Source of the DNA: Dendrolimus kikuchii
Lineage: Eukaryota > Arthropoda > Insecta > Lepidoptera > Lasiocampidae
Assembly (NCBI GenBank): GCA_019925095.2
Contig: CM034405.1
Location: 9,498,401-9,562,400 of the forward strand
Direction: 5' to 3'
DNA length: 64,000 bases
Part shown: positions 34,440-46,808 of the stretch, in pieces
Layout: every line of letters starts with the position of its first letter
How positions within the stretch are numbered: the stretch's first letter is position 1
Program-made: the position numbers and the translations under genes
Notes under the pieces: generated by a model
What the model was told of the DNA's origin: nothing
The model's input: the letters and a program-made list of their open reading frames with translations, nothing else
Databases searched by the model: none

Positions 34440-34740
34440 TGTTTTGATTTGGGCCAAAGTATTCGCGAGATTTTGCACTGTTTTGTGCAGATTTCTTGCG
34501 CGTCAACAAACACTGCGACAATGGACTGTTCGCGGAATCGCGTGACGCGCTCCCCGATACAAATGTGGAACAATGTGGGCTTGTTTAACAACAGCACAAC
34601 AATTCGGCGGCGTGTTTGTGTGAACAATGTGATAGATTGTGCAGTTTGCACGTAACAACAGAGCTTTTGCAACGCAACGTGCGTTCGATAATATAATGCA
34701 TAAGTACTTTGTAATGTCTGTAACATTGTTATTGTGTTTG
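34440..34740. promoter_or_regulatory. Non-repetitive patch with clustered ACAAT/ATTGT motifs
   Basis: Seven ACAAT or ATTGT motifs, four of them in ACAATG/CATTGT form, lie within about 240 bp, twice in the identical context GGAACAATGTG/TGAACAATGTG. ACAAT is the core bound by Sox HMG factors. Composition is less AT-rich than the flanks. Candidate enhancer only. Confidence 0.25.
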
Positions 34741-35243
34741 TAAACCGTAAACCATAAATTTATACCGAATTAGCTCAACTACGAACTTATGGGGTACATA
34801 GCAATTATATTTGGAAACGTTTTTAGGGTTAGTTTTAAAGCCTCAACTTTCATAGTCATACTTTAATTTTTAGGTCTTTGTGTAACCCAATACATACAGT
34901 AAGTCTGTATGTGGCTCAGATCTGTTTGAATAAGTCTCTGTGGATCCTTTAAAAACACTTTTGACTGGCTAAATGTACCTATATGTTGCCTGTGGATAGT
35001 ACTTACGAATGAATCAGTTATTTGAAAAACAACTAGCTTTATGTAATATTATGGAAGAAAAATATCTACTAAGTATTAAAATCGCCCAGTCAAAACGTAG
35101 AAGTTACGTTTTCTTATACATCGTAATTCTACACGAAGATGACGTTTTGACGTTACCTACTAATATCTTACTGTGCCTATATTAAGTATGTAGTAAGATT
35201 ACTTATACCTATACATATTTAATCCAATCAGACTTATCATTCG

Positions 35244-35444
35244 TGGTAGCTTAGTGGTTAAGGTATCCGTGCATCATTCTTAATATGTGGGTCCTAATCC
35301 TAGCAAGGATTTATGCACCACTGAGGTGTTTAGCGTTTTGTGAGCTAATTACCATATTAATCACCCTGAGCTGACTGTGAAGGAATACATCAAGAGGGAA
35401 AAAGTATATCAAAATTTCCGATGTGTGAAATTTGCTAATTCACT
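35244..35444 (+). repeat. SINE-like repeat with tRNA-type head (family D), copy 2
   Basis: CGTGGTAGCTTAGTGGTTAA is a good A box. GTGGGTCCTAATCCTAGCAA stands at the B-box position with substitutions. The downstream GATTTATGCACCACTGAGG body is not found at 752-930, so the two may share only the head. Confidence 0.5.
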
Positions 35445-36776
35445 TTGGTTCAAAAGATATTGGTTATAATCGTAAGTGGATGTATGTAGAGTCGACGGGA
35501 GTTATTATGTTAGAAGTACGAATGAGCACATTGTCTTGAATGAAAACTGACAGTGCATGAAGACGGCATAAATCAACGAGGTCTGATGACGAGCGTTATT
35601 TATATGTTCATAAAACTTGATACAAGAGGGTTGCCACAAAGAAAAGTCATTTTCTCAGAAACTCTATTATTATACATGAAATGTTGTTATCTACCAATGA
35701 TGAGTACATTGTATTGGATTTTTAAGGATTAAGATTTAAGTGATTTTTAGTAGAAAGTTAAATAAAGTATGATATATTGCTGTGAAATTTAATTTTCAAA
35801 AGCCGTATAAATATCATTAAAATTACTGCTAATAATTGTAGGCAATTGATTGTTTTTAAGTAAGAATTGTATGTATGTGTGGTTATTTAAAGTTATTTAG
35901 TCTAAATCCATTATTTGTCGTCAGTTTTACAATTTGACTGAAGTTGGAGGGAGAGGGTTGTACGGGTCTTTTTTGTATGCCTATTTGCCTCAACCTTATT
36001 CTCTTACTTGAATATTCATTATTACTTGATACCGATTGATCTACAAACCGTGTGAAACCATATTTATAAAGAAAGGGTATTCATTCCATAATTAAACATT
36101 AGTTACGTATAGAAATTATAAAATTAGAATATACAATCACTGTCATTTGTTAACTCTAAGCAAGAAGGTTTCTAGTTATTTATTAGTCTGTTCTGTGGAC
36201 AGTGGTGTCGAGGTTGGGTCACGCGGGTCCACAAGTGATTTGACCTCCGACCATTCAATTAAAACGTTATTACGATGTGCCTCGGCGCAGCGTCCCGACG
36301 CTCTACGCTTCGCTAGGAAAGTTACTGTGGCTTTATGTCAACGTGTGAACTATCTCGATGTATCTTTATGACCAGCGTGATTGTTTATAACCGATTTCAA
36401 AATAATGGGGAAGTTATCAATTCATCGTGTAATCTTATTTTATACGTGTTCAGTCATATGTAACTATTTTGTCTTTAAACTGATTCCGATCATTCTTTTT
36501 GTGTTGGATTCAGTGTAGACTCAAGATGCTTCATTTCATTGCAATTGGAGCTTAATAGGGGAAAATTTTATGCTCGCAATTCAGTAATAGACAGATATAG
36601 GTAGGTACATATAATATAAAAGTCCATTGAAACAAGTTTTAGAATAAGAGAATTACCTATTTAATTAAATAGGAAAAGGAGTCTAGTAAGTTACATTGCA
36701 TTATCATTTTGAAAAATCCGATTCGCCTAAAAACATGTAGGTACTTAGTCTATATTGAAGATTTATCTACATTGAT

Positions 36777-36840
36777 TATGTCCATAAGCAACGGTAACCA
36801 CTTTCCATCACAGTTGGGCCATCAGCCTGTCTGCCGTGCT
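36777..36840 (+). repeat. Isolated copy of the shared LINE/SINE tail
   Basis: TATGTCCATAAGCAACGGTA, ACCACTTTCCATCA, GGGCCATCAGCCTGTCTGCC without any upstream body. Confidence 0.55.
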
Positions 36841-37610
36841 TCCGAATATATAATTATATATATATAAAAGTACACAAACCTATAAGAAGTGTGTACGGAG
36901 GTAAGTATTATAAACGTACTTTTTATGACTTTAATTTATGTAAGTGGGTGCTCGAGCTGTTAAGTACTCACACGTCTTATGCAAATGTTTAATTTAATGA
37001 TCTTTTGTGTTTATCAGTAAAAAGGTGATTTGAATAAGGAGCTATCGGTATATTTAGTTTAATTTAAATATATATATGAATTAATATAACAAGTCAATAC
37101 AGACAATTTCATCTACATCTAATTATAACAGTGGATATCCATTACAGAAGTACCTATATCAAATAACACGACCAAGACAATCATCGCTGTGATAACAAAT
37201 AAACTTTGAAAATTTTGTAAAGTCAGGAGTTTTAATTAAAATCGCGCCTAGATTAATAAATTTAAATAAAAATGGTTGAATATATTTTTTATTTATTACA
37301 ATAAAATGTATAGAATCTTGAACTATGGCTATAATTTAGGGTTTTATGAATTCTTGTCGAAAACGGCTATTTATGTATGGAAAAATTACTTTTTCCTTTT
37401 TCTTTTACTGAATTTTGACTAGTATCTATATTAAAGTTAAGCGATAGAAATATATAACCTACCTGAATATTTTGATGCTAGCAAGAAATATTTGAAATTA
37501 AAAAAATGTGGAGTGAAATATCTTCAAAAGTAAACGTCATGCTGACATTAGATAAATCAAGCAAATTGATTCAGTTGAAAGACACAGAACTGAAAGGACA
37601 TAACGATATT

Positions 37611-37688
37611 CAATCACATTGAATGATTCATGTTTATGTTTATATGGATCACTCTGGTTGATTCATCAAAGTTGAAAGAATGAACCTT
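37611..37688 (+). repeat. Short dispersed repeat (family F), copy 2
   Basis: Collinear with 22296-22372. Confidence 0.45.
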
Positions 37689-37736
37689 GTAATATCGATT
37701 TAAACGAGGTTACAGTTTACCTCTCGTTTAAGTTAT

Positions 37737-37859
37737 GCTCAAATCCACGACAGCAAGCAGGAAAGGGAGCACTGCGGGTATGATGTTCCTATGTTTGACA
37801 TTGCCACGTTTGACAGATGTTTTCTTTTACTTTCCCTCTTGCTGACATGGATGTGGGTC
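37737..37859. mobile_element. Foldback MITE, copy 2 (123 bp)
   Basis: ATCCACGACAGCAAGCAGGA at the left pairs with TCCCTCTTGCTGACATGGAT at the right. Arm sequence resembles the 29977-30116 copy. Confidence 0.5.
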
Positions 37860-38559
37860 TAATGAGTGAGGTATAAGAATTAGGCATTTTGGACGAAGGT
37901 TTTGGAGCGTAAGTCGTTTGTATTAGATCTTGACTTAGAATGCCGAGCCCTACAGTGATATACGTCGTGTAGCGTACGATGGAATTCTAGACTAACATAG
38001 AGAACAGCTGAGTAGGTACGCAAACCAAAGTATTTTGCTTTTTGTTTTAATTAATCAAAGTCGTGATGTGATAGTTGAAATGATTAAGTAGGTCTTGAAT
38101 TGGTCGGAATATGGCAATTACTTAAATAGATTTCCACGTATGGGAATGCTTTTTTAATTCTTTTGGTAAATCGAGCAATTACAACCACTGTATGCAAAAA
38201 ATATGTATTAATTAACCTTATTGGTAGACTCGAGAAATCTTAAATTTTAATTTCTTAGTCATTTACATTGATTTGTACTTTTTGTACAGATCTAGATTGA
38301 CTTAGTTGTTATGATCAAAGTAAACGTGATAAGCTATCCGGTAATTACCTACTACTTTTGCAAAATTTTCTAACACCGGTTGTAAATAATATATTGATGG
38401 TAGTTTGCAAGTTTGGAGTATAATGTGAAGTATAGAGACGATAACAATTTTAACAGTTCCACAAAACTAATGATCAAGAAAATATTCTCAGAAATATGAC
38501 ATAAAAACAGCTATTATTTTCGGGGGAATATATCTGGTATTCTGGTGTCTTTGAGATAG

Positions 38560-38760
38560 CGTTGGATGGATGCGAGGCGTGTGGTAGCGAGTGGCGAGGG
38601 CGAGGCGTGTGCGTGGCGCGGGGCGGGCCCGCGGCGGTCGCGAACGCCTCCCAACGCCCACGCGCATGCGCACGACGCACGGCCAAGACGCTCGGACGCC
38701 GCGCCGGCCGGCCGCCGAGAAAAATCATCGCGAGGAAAACTCAGCCGTTCCACATTTAAA
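38560..38760. promoter_or_regulatory. Strongly GC-rich island with a GCGCATGCGCA palindrome
   Basis: A 200-bp block of very high GC and CpG content between AT-rich flanks, containing ACGCGCATGCGCACGACG (about 38660), an NRF-1/Ewg-type site. Several frames are open only because AT-rich stop codons are rare here. This could be the promoter or 5' untranslated exon of an upstream pnt-like isoform or of another transcript. No exon structure was recognised. Confidence 0.3.
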
Positions 38761-39654
38761 TTTTAATGATTGTTTACAACCCGTGGGCGGGATAATAGTC
38801 GTTCGATGACTGGACAAAATGGCGTCCGCACCATTACCAACATTTTGCAGTTATTAAAAAAGTGACTTCAGCCAAAAAATATTTGGGCCATTTACGTTTG
38901 TAATTAGATACAAAGACGATGCACAACTACAGGTGCGTCACTACTGAGGAACGTGTTTTCAGTGATAAGTGACATGACGATAGCAAAAGTATGCCATTGT
39001 AAATTCGGTCCAATTTAAAACACAACACACACTACCATAATTAACTTCAAGGTACCTAATAAAAATTTAAATTAACATCGCGAACTGTTCTTTTAGGTAA
39101 ATAATATAACCCGGTTCATTAGATATTTAAATGAATGCATTTTCAGCGCTTTTGTATGTTAATTTAGGTGCTGTAATGTTAAGTTCAGTGTCGCAGCCGC
39201 CATTTAATATAACCCACTAAAGTTTGGGGGGCACGTCAGTCTCACAAACATTACGTAGATAAAATAAAACATTGTGAAATGCCAAAATGACTCATTGTTG
39301 CATGAGAGAATTATGAGTCGGTTAAGTAACTATAATTAAGTTATTCGAGTATCTAAACTGAATAGCAAACGACATAAAACAAAAGTTTTATGTCATTACT
39401 ATTTTTGTGACATTGTGATGACCTTCTCTGTTAGGCATTAGGCATTTTAGGGTTTCGTAATCATATAACAAACAAACGCCGACCAAGTACTTTAACTCCA
39501 CGCACAAAGTTAAAGAGAAGAAGAAGACTGTAGAAGTAAACTACTCTTTAGAACGTTTCTTCCGCATACTATAACGATTTGGAAGATACTTCCCGTTAAG
39601 GTTTTCCCTCTGCGTTACGACATGGAGTCATTTAAGATGGGAGTTATAAAATTG

Positions 39655-39768
39655 CTCGAGGCTAGCCACGCGTTGGCAGCGCCCCTAGTGTTGCAAACGT
39701 TTATAAGCGGCGGTGACCACTTTCCATCAGATGAGACGATTTCCTGTTCCATTTCTCTTAAAAAAAAA
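39655..39768 (+). repeat. Shared LINE/SINE tail copy
   Basis: GAGGCTAGCCACGCGTTGGC, CTAGTGTTGCAAACGTTTAT, GCGGCGGTGACCACTTTCCA align with 2820-2935. An A-run follows CTCTT. Confidence 0.55.
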
Positions 39769-40599
39769 TGTTTACCTAAAAAACTTATGTGCCAAAAAGT
39801 TCAGGTTAGTTTCACTTTCATATGATTTTTTAAATACATTCTCACCTCATACTTTAAACTTGTAAGTGCGATAAGAATGCCACCATAAGCAAAACATGAC
39901 AATGCAAAAATACTGGACAATTTTAATCACTACGGAACCATAACTCTTAAGTTCGGACACGCATTTGGTCAAAATTTTAATTGTTCATTCATTCGATTTT
40001 AGTAGATGGAAATTTATGTTTGTCGTAAACTGATCTGTCGCTAAGAGCCTGGAATAAGGAAGAATTAATTTAATGCTGATACCGGTGAGCCGTTTCCATC
40101 GTGTTACCGTTTCATCAGGGAGTGAATTGGGTCGAAACACCGGGCATTAGTGCCTATTAACTCCATGTTAACGTTCAGTTAAAAATATCAATTCTCGTAT
40201 AAATTTATCGCGGAGACAACATTAAGTTTCACTAATGACAGCAATTCAAGCTCCCCCTACAAATTGCTTTGTGACTCTTTCATTTCAATATTTGTTCAGA
40301 GATGGGTGGTATATTTTTATCCGCTTAATTACTATTTAACGTCTCTACTTATGTAAGATTAATATTGGGATGGATGTGAGGTATTCTGAGAATAAGGAGA
40401 GACGCCAGTATATATATATATATATATAATTTATTCAGTAACACATATAAAAGTAAAAGTAACAGTATAAAAGACAATAAAGTTTGCTCTAAATCTAATG
40501 TATGAGGGCTTCAACACCTAAAACTAGGTAAAAATCTGTATTATATTAGGTGTCGTTCCTTTCCAATGCTCAATTATTATTATTTTTTAACATTAATAC

Positions 40600-40737
40600 A
40601 ATGTGTAGGTGTGCGTGCGTGGGCGCGCGCGCGCGCGTGTGTGTGTATGTATGTATGTATGTATGTATGATGTGTGTGCGTGCGTGTGTGTGTATGTATG
40701 ATGTGTGTGTATGTGTGTGTGTATATGTGTGTGTGTT
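40600..40737. repeat. Compound GT / GTAT / GC microsatellite
   Basis: GTGTGC, (GC)n, (GT)n, (GTAT)n and GTGTGTGC blocks in succession. Confidence 0.9.
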
Positions 40738-41094
40738 TAAATAATTATTACTCAAATCACTATTTTTAGTAGATTCTGAGTTTCATTGTAATCTTATGTC
40801 TGCAGCCAACTATAAACTTTAAATTTAAATTCATGGTTATTTAACGAATCAAAAGATAGTATTTTATTATATAAATATTTGCCTAAGTAACAAGGAAATC
40901 TATTGATAAAAATGGGTTTGAAATTTTCTAATTTAAAAATAATATATTTGTTACGTTTATCTATTATATCAAGTTTGTTATAAATATTATTAGACTTATG
41001 TTGTTTTAATAATAATGATACCAGTACATGAGATCTTTGAAAATAGCATCAGATAAAGAACATTAAGGTGATATAGGGCATGTGAGCATGAACT

Positions 41095-41300
41095 GAGTAG
41101 GAATGAAAATCATGTGACAGGAAGGTTAAACTGGAAGATTGAAGAATAAAGAGTAAAGGTAGGGCAAATAAGAGATGAATGTATTGTGTGTAGGACGTTA
41201 TGAAGATTTGTGGTGTGACAACAGAAGATGATTCCCAGAATAGTGGACTGTGGATGGGAAGACATACTTTGCCGACCCCGAATAATTAAAAAAATGCAAA
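41095..41300 (+). pseudogene. Highly decayed type 3 reverse transcriptase C-terminal fragment
   Basis: GATTTGTGGTGTGACAACAG and GGAAGACATACTTTGCCGAC align with 57760-57815. Many indels. Confidence 0.45.
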
Positions 41301-41974
41301 AGTAAATTTTGTGAAAAATACAATCCGTCTTATCCATGCATCGAAATATGCAATCACACAGTAAGCGGGTAATTGGATTGACCAAGTGTTACAGTTGTGG
41401 ACAAGATATTAGAAAAATAAAGAGGTAGTTCCTTAGATTATAATAGAAGATACGAGATGAATACATAGAGGCCTAAAATGTTTCTTGTTAAAATTTGTAT
41501 GTGAATAGGACACTGCGTCGTTTCAATTTGAATGTAATGGTACAGTTTAACGCTCCTTTGTGAGTCAGAACCGGCACGGTTCGGTGGCTGCGAAAATTCG
41601 TTCGCTCCGCAAACCGAGTGAGGGAACAACGTACAACCATTTGCAAAACTTAGTGATAAATCAGTCCCTTTTTCTACCGGTAATGTAGACGTCAATAAAA
41701 AAGATGCAGCTTATTAGGGATTTCATATATGAAAAAAAATAACCGGACTGCCAAGTTTCGGTGTGAGACCGACCATAAGGATTCCCATATTAGATTTAGG
41801 TTACGCAACTAAAAACCAAGCAATGAGTAAATCTTTTAATTACTACGAAAATATGAATCGACGATAAATACCTATACAAAAAAAGCAAAAAATGTTCCAA
41901 AAGATCGAAAATAATTTCTAAGCTTTTCTCCTATAGATACTCGTATGATAGTAAGTTTCTTTGGATTTGTATTA

Positions 41975-43110
41975 CATACATACATACATACATAACTTCA
42001 CGCCAGTTCCCTTGCAGGGTAGGCACAAACAACAGAGCGCCATTTAGGCCCATTCTTACACACCTCACTTGCTTCTTTGACATTCATAACTCTTGTCATG
42101 CACACTCGTCTGTTCTTAAGGCTCCTGACATCACCCTCCGCTAGTACACGATCAATTTGATCATGGAAGGTGTGTCGTGGCCTTCCACGACTTCTGCATC
42201 CATCCACTTTTGCATTGTATATCTGTTTAGTCATTCTTTCATCATGCATTCCTTCCACATGCCCGAACCACCGGAGCATTCCTTTCCTTACCTTCACCCC
42301 GACACTCTCTTTCAGACCAACTCTCTTTCTTACTTCGGTATTACGAACGCGGTCAGCGAGCGTCACTCCGCAGATTTTGCGCAGTGCTCGCATCTCAACC
42401 GCGTTTACTCTACTTTCATGCTCTCTCTTCCATACCCAACTCTCGCTTCCATACGTGAGCGTAGGTACCAGCACCGCGTTGTGTATGGCGAGCTGGGCCT
42501 TCTGGCTGAGGTTCTTAGCGCCTAGAAGTTTACCTAACGCTCCATTCAAACTATTCACTCAAATTCACTCTTCTTTCTATATCAGCGGTGTACCTTCCAT
42601 CCCTGCTAAAAGCACATCCAAGATATACAAACTCATTCACTTGATCCAGCATAACATCATCGACCATTATCCTTGCATTCGTTCTGGTTTCTTCTCTTTC
42701 AAACACCATAACCTTTGTTTTCTTCGCATTCAAATGTAAGCCTCTCGCCTGACAGTCATCTTTCATCATTGTGACTAGTGTTTGCAGTTCTGATGGCGAT
42801 TCGGCTAAAAGCACGGCATCATCCGCATAAAGCAAGTGCTTACAACTAGATCACTCATCCGCACCTCAACATCCATCAATCTTATTCTCTGGAGACAATC
42901 GTCCAGGTATAGGATGAACAGCAAAGCCGACAGCACGCCGCCCTGCCTGACGCCAATATTGACGTCAAACCAGGGCGACAGGCTGCCATCCACTCGCACG
43001 CATGCCATACAGTCCTCGTAAGTGGACTGCACAGCACGCATCAATTGGCCATTAATCCCATATCCGGGCAATATGTCCCAGAGCTCTTCCGCACAACCCT
43101 GTCAAATGCC
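41975..43110 (-). mobile_element. 5'-truncated RTE-like retrotransposon with 13-bp target duplication
   Basis: TGGATTTGTATTA occurs at 41962-41974 and 43111-43123, bounding an 1136-bp insertion on the minus strand. It carries the later part of a reverse transcriptase: GVRQGGVLSALLF (about 42954-42916), the catalytic YADDAVLLAES (from 42829), a connection region LVTMMKDDCQARGLHLNAKK, and the C-terminal LRWFGHV...SRGRPRHTF region ending at a TGA at 42000-41998. The 3' tail is an ATGT tetranucleotide repeat directly after the stop. At least three frameshifts (near 43092, 42830 and 42555) break the reading frame. Endonuclease and early RT motifs are missing through 5' truncation. It is inactive. 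Confidence 0.9.
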
Positions 43111-43504
43111 TGGATTTGTATTAGGTTTCTTAAATAATTAACTGTCATAATGATAACAAGGAAAGAATACGAAATAATACCACTGAGATAACAATCCTAA
43201 TATTGCGGTAACGAATCTGCCTTGAAACTTTTAGTACTAATAAATAAATATGAAATGCAATTATTTGGATTTTCGTATGTTTTTTGTCTTACTAGCCTTG
43301 GATGTGAACCGATTTTAACTTGAGTTTACTTTTGAGGCCGGATGTACCTACTTCGGATTATAAAAATTGGAGTTCGCATGTGAGGAAGGTTTCTAGTTTA
43401 GGCCTACTAAGCTTAGCGTAAGCTTGATTGAAAGGTTATCCTCGTATATCTTGTAAAATATAGAGAAACTTTAAATTCATTTTTTATTAATTTGTATGTA
43501 TATT

Positions 43505-43790
43505 ATATATAACATCAGCCCTCACTGCTGGGCTCGGGCCTCCCATCATACGGGGAACGGACAGTATACCCGCCACGCTAGTCCAAAGCGGCTTGGCAGG
43601 TTTGATACATCGGTTATCTCGATGTGCAGGTTGCATCACGATGTTTTCCTTCGCCGTTGTTAGTACGTGGTAATTGTAACAATATGCACAGTAGAAGAAA
43701 ACTGATAAGTGATGCATGGGTTCCGGCCAGGATTGAACTCGCGCTCTTTGAGTGCGGGACGCGTGCGCTAGCCATTACCCTACCACGACT
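43505..43790 (-). mobile_element. SINE family C, copy 2
   Basis: The minus-strand head is GTCGTGGTAGGGTAATGGCT (A box). GCGAGTTCAATCCTGGCCGG stands at the B box. The body includes CACGTACTAACAACGGCGAA and the element ends near GGGCTGATGTT. Confidence 0.75.
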
Positions 43791-45154
43791 TTTTTAGCAT
43801 GTGAATTTTAATTATTATTATTATACCGTACCCTACATGACGTGTAATGTATTGTGCCTACTAAATAAATACTTGCAGTTATATCTGCTTTAAAAGTTAC
43901 GCTTACTGACAGCAGCTTTTGTTGACGGCAAAAGCATTACTCATGTGTCAATGTGTGCTTTTAGTAATTAAAACTCGAAACGGGTTCCAGTCGTTAATGA
44001 ATATTCATGATCTTGTCATGTTTTATATTAAATAGCAAATGTGAGTACTTAATTTGATATTAAGCAAGTGAGTGATAGATGGTGAAATGGCTTACTGTTT
44101 TATCTTATTATATGAGTGTTTGTTAATGAATCGAGGATTAAGTATAAATTTCAAAGCAAATAAATTAATTATTAAGTAAAAAAACCTGTCTTTTTCTACT
44201 TTTTTTAACTTCTAGAGTAAAAAGTATTGAGAATCATTATTTAAAGTCGTAAAGGAAATTAAAATTATTACAATTATTAGATTTATTTTTATTGAATAAA
44301 ATTGATGAGTTTTGTTATCATGCATGCGAATACAATTAAAAACATTTTCAGGTGCCACAAGACCTCGATTTTTTTTTGAGTCTGAGAAAGACCTATAATT
44401 TAGCTGAGGCTTTGATGGTGGTTATGGGCTCAGATTTTTGCCCCCCCCCCCTCCTCCAATGATTGAAACTGAGTCATTTATTCAAAGTATTAGGAAATAC
44501 TAATATTTCTTAAATATTTTTACAATCATTGGTGCCAACAGTGCTATGTATAGTTTTTCCTACTTCCGTTTTGGAAATACCGCGGCAGGCAGTTCATCCT
44601 ACAGATTCCATATGTATGATATCTGTTAAATTCTGCTTTATTGCGTAAAACTATATTTGATTGCTTGCGTAGTTCAAGAAGGCCCATGCAACTTTACATC
44701 TACACATAGTACAATTACGCAGCGATGCATGCGCGTGCGACTCATAAGTGGTTTGTTGAGCAACTGTTGCAAACATTAGGTCGCGGGCGTGACCGAGCTA
44801 CGTGAAAATGTTTACTTTCAGCAAGGAATCGAAATTCTGTGAAACTAGTTAAAATAAAATATTGATTACTTACTTCATTCGTGGAACATGTTTGAATAAT
44901 AATTTAATTACGTAATTGTAATTTAAATTAGTTTTGATTTCGTATTTACCGTTAATCATTTAAAATAAAAAGTTTTATATAGCTGAATACTGGCCACGAA
45001 ATATAATATGTATTAAAATTTAGAAACATAGATGTTCTATTGTTTTGTTATGTATCCATTTTCTCTCTTAATATAAATTCGTCTAATATTATATTCGCAC
45101 GTGTAGTTTTACATTATTTCTAGCTGTTCCGGTATACATTGTCCTGCCCTGAAG

Positions 45155-45312
45155 AAACAAAATTTAGAACCTGATTGCGGTACCACCTACCGGGTCCAAT
45201 TGTGACTCTAAACCATTCTCGAATCCATCTGAACACACACAAAAAACTTCACCGAAATCGGTCCAGTCGTTTAGGAGGAGTTCAGGCACATACACGCGCA
45301 CAGAAAAATTGT
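45155..45312 (+). repeat. Diverged interspersed repeat body
   Basis: CACCGAAATCGGTCCAGTCG followed by TTTAGGAGGAGTTCAGGCAC and ACACGCGCAC is a layout found in many dispersed insect repeats. Ends were not seen. Confidence 0.35.
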
Positions 45313-45460
45313 ATATATGCAGATTAAAATATTTACAGCTCATTCAAATCATAATAATTTAAAGAATTGTTTAACAATACTTATGTATTACTATGGGTCT
45401 ATTAATGTAAGTTCTTTAACGCTGAGATCAAGCCTATTTATACCATATATATACTATCCG

Positions 45461-45770
45461 TATCCGTGCAGGAACGGAGAAAGAATACAATTTCCAGGCG
45501 ACTTTTCGTAAGAGGCGACAAAACAACCCACAGCCAGGTGGCAGCGTATTTGCCAGTCTGAATGGCTACCACCTGGTATACCGTCCGAGTATACCGCCAT
45601 AACAACCTTGTGTTGTGTTCCGGCATTAATGGCTAGGTTCCAGTCTCCCTATAGAGAGGAGCAGCGCATTTGTAGCATCTTTGGTGTTGCAAGTGTTTAA
45701 AGGCAATGGTAACCGCTTTCCATCACGTGGGCCGTCTGCCAGTCTGCTGAATCCGTGCAATTTTTTTTAA
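45461..45770 (+). mobile_element. Family A repeat, copy 4
   Basis: Complete in outline from CCGTGCAGGAACGGAGAAAG to CCGTGCAATTTTTTTT. The head has a deletion after CAATTTCC and the tail A-run is mutated. Confidence 0.8.
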
Positions 45771-45774
45771 TATG

Positions 45775-45895
45775 TATATGAAGTCAGAAAAACTGTATAA
45801 GCATTGCATATTCTAAGCCAGGATTCGAATGCATACCGTTGGAACGAAACGCGGGTGACCTTAGCGTTGAACTACTAAGACTACGTTAATTTTGG
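45775..45895 (-). repeat. tRNA-headed SINE fragment
   Basis: On the minus strand TAGTAGTTCAACGCTAAGGT resembles an A-box region and GGTATGCATTCGAATCCTGG a B box. Directly abuts a family A copy. Confidence 0.4.
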
Positions 45896-46517
45896 ATTAT
45901 TAAAATAAGGCAGATTACTAGGACAATCTCTATTTATCAAAATAAGTATCTATAAGGGCTCTATGAAACATTAATATTAATTGTATTAAAATATTTTCAA
46001 AAGATGGACTTCAAATCTCAACTATTTAAAATAACATTAATTTATTATTTGTTCCAAGGGTCTTGCAAGCAGATCTTTGATCTGTTATAGTCTGGTGTCA
46101 ATTTTTTACTTAGTATCTTATACGAATATATCTTTAATCTTCTTCGTTAACATTTTAATAAATAAAATCGAATAAAACTTTTTAATCCTTTGCAACAATA
46201 ATAAAAAGTTATGTAGTCTTGAAAAAAAAAACTAAAGCGATCGCATTGCAAGATGGCGCCCATATAAACACCTGTATCCGTTACTGCAGGGTGCCTCTTC
46301 ACCTTACATTGTTCGCAGTTGATTTTTAAATCAGTGCAAAAAGGTTAAATTACAAAATCAAGCTTGCAAATTATCCGTACCATTAATTCATTTTCATTGT
46401 TGTATGCAACAATGGTATGTTATTGTTTGTTATATTATTTTTGTTACTAAGCAAGAGTTAGAGTTGATATAAAAAAACCTCGAACACTTAATTAAAAGTT
46501 ATAATAAATAATATATA

Positions 46518-46808
46518 ATATCAGCCCATTAATATCCCACTGCTGGGCTCGGACCTCCCATTATAGGGGGAACAGACAGTATACCCGCCACGCTTGTCCA
46601 AGGCGGCTAGCCAGGTTTGACACATCGGTTATCTCGCTGTGCAGGTTGCATCACGATGTTTTCCTTCACCGTTGTTAGCACGTGGTAATTGTAACAATAT
46701 GCACATTAGATCAGAAAACTTACTAAGAGGTGCACGCGGTTCCGGCTAGGATCGAACCCGCGCCCTCTGAGTCTGGGACGCGTGCGCTAGCCATTACGTT
46801 ACTACGAC
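46518..46808 (-). mobile_element. SINE family C, copy 3
   Basis: Minus-strand AAGTCGTAGTAACGTAATGG head and GGGTTCGATCCTAGCCGGAA B box. The body is collinear with 43505-43790. TAATTA.AA.TT flanks may be an aged duplication. Confidence 0.75.

Noticed and set aside
34355..34726. 123-codon minus-strand frame
   Set aside because: No recognisable domain, overlaps an open frame on the other strand, and the region is better explained as regulatory or neutral.
38474..38809. Arg/Ala/His-rich open frames
   Set aside because: Artefacts of the very GC-rich island. Several overlap on both strands.
40550..40755. Cys/Val- and Thr/His-repeat frames
   Set aside because: GT/GTAT microsatellite.
44441..44451. 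Run of 11 C residues
   Set aside because: Simple homopolymer, no surrounding structure.
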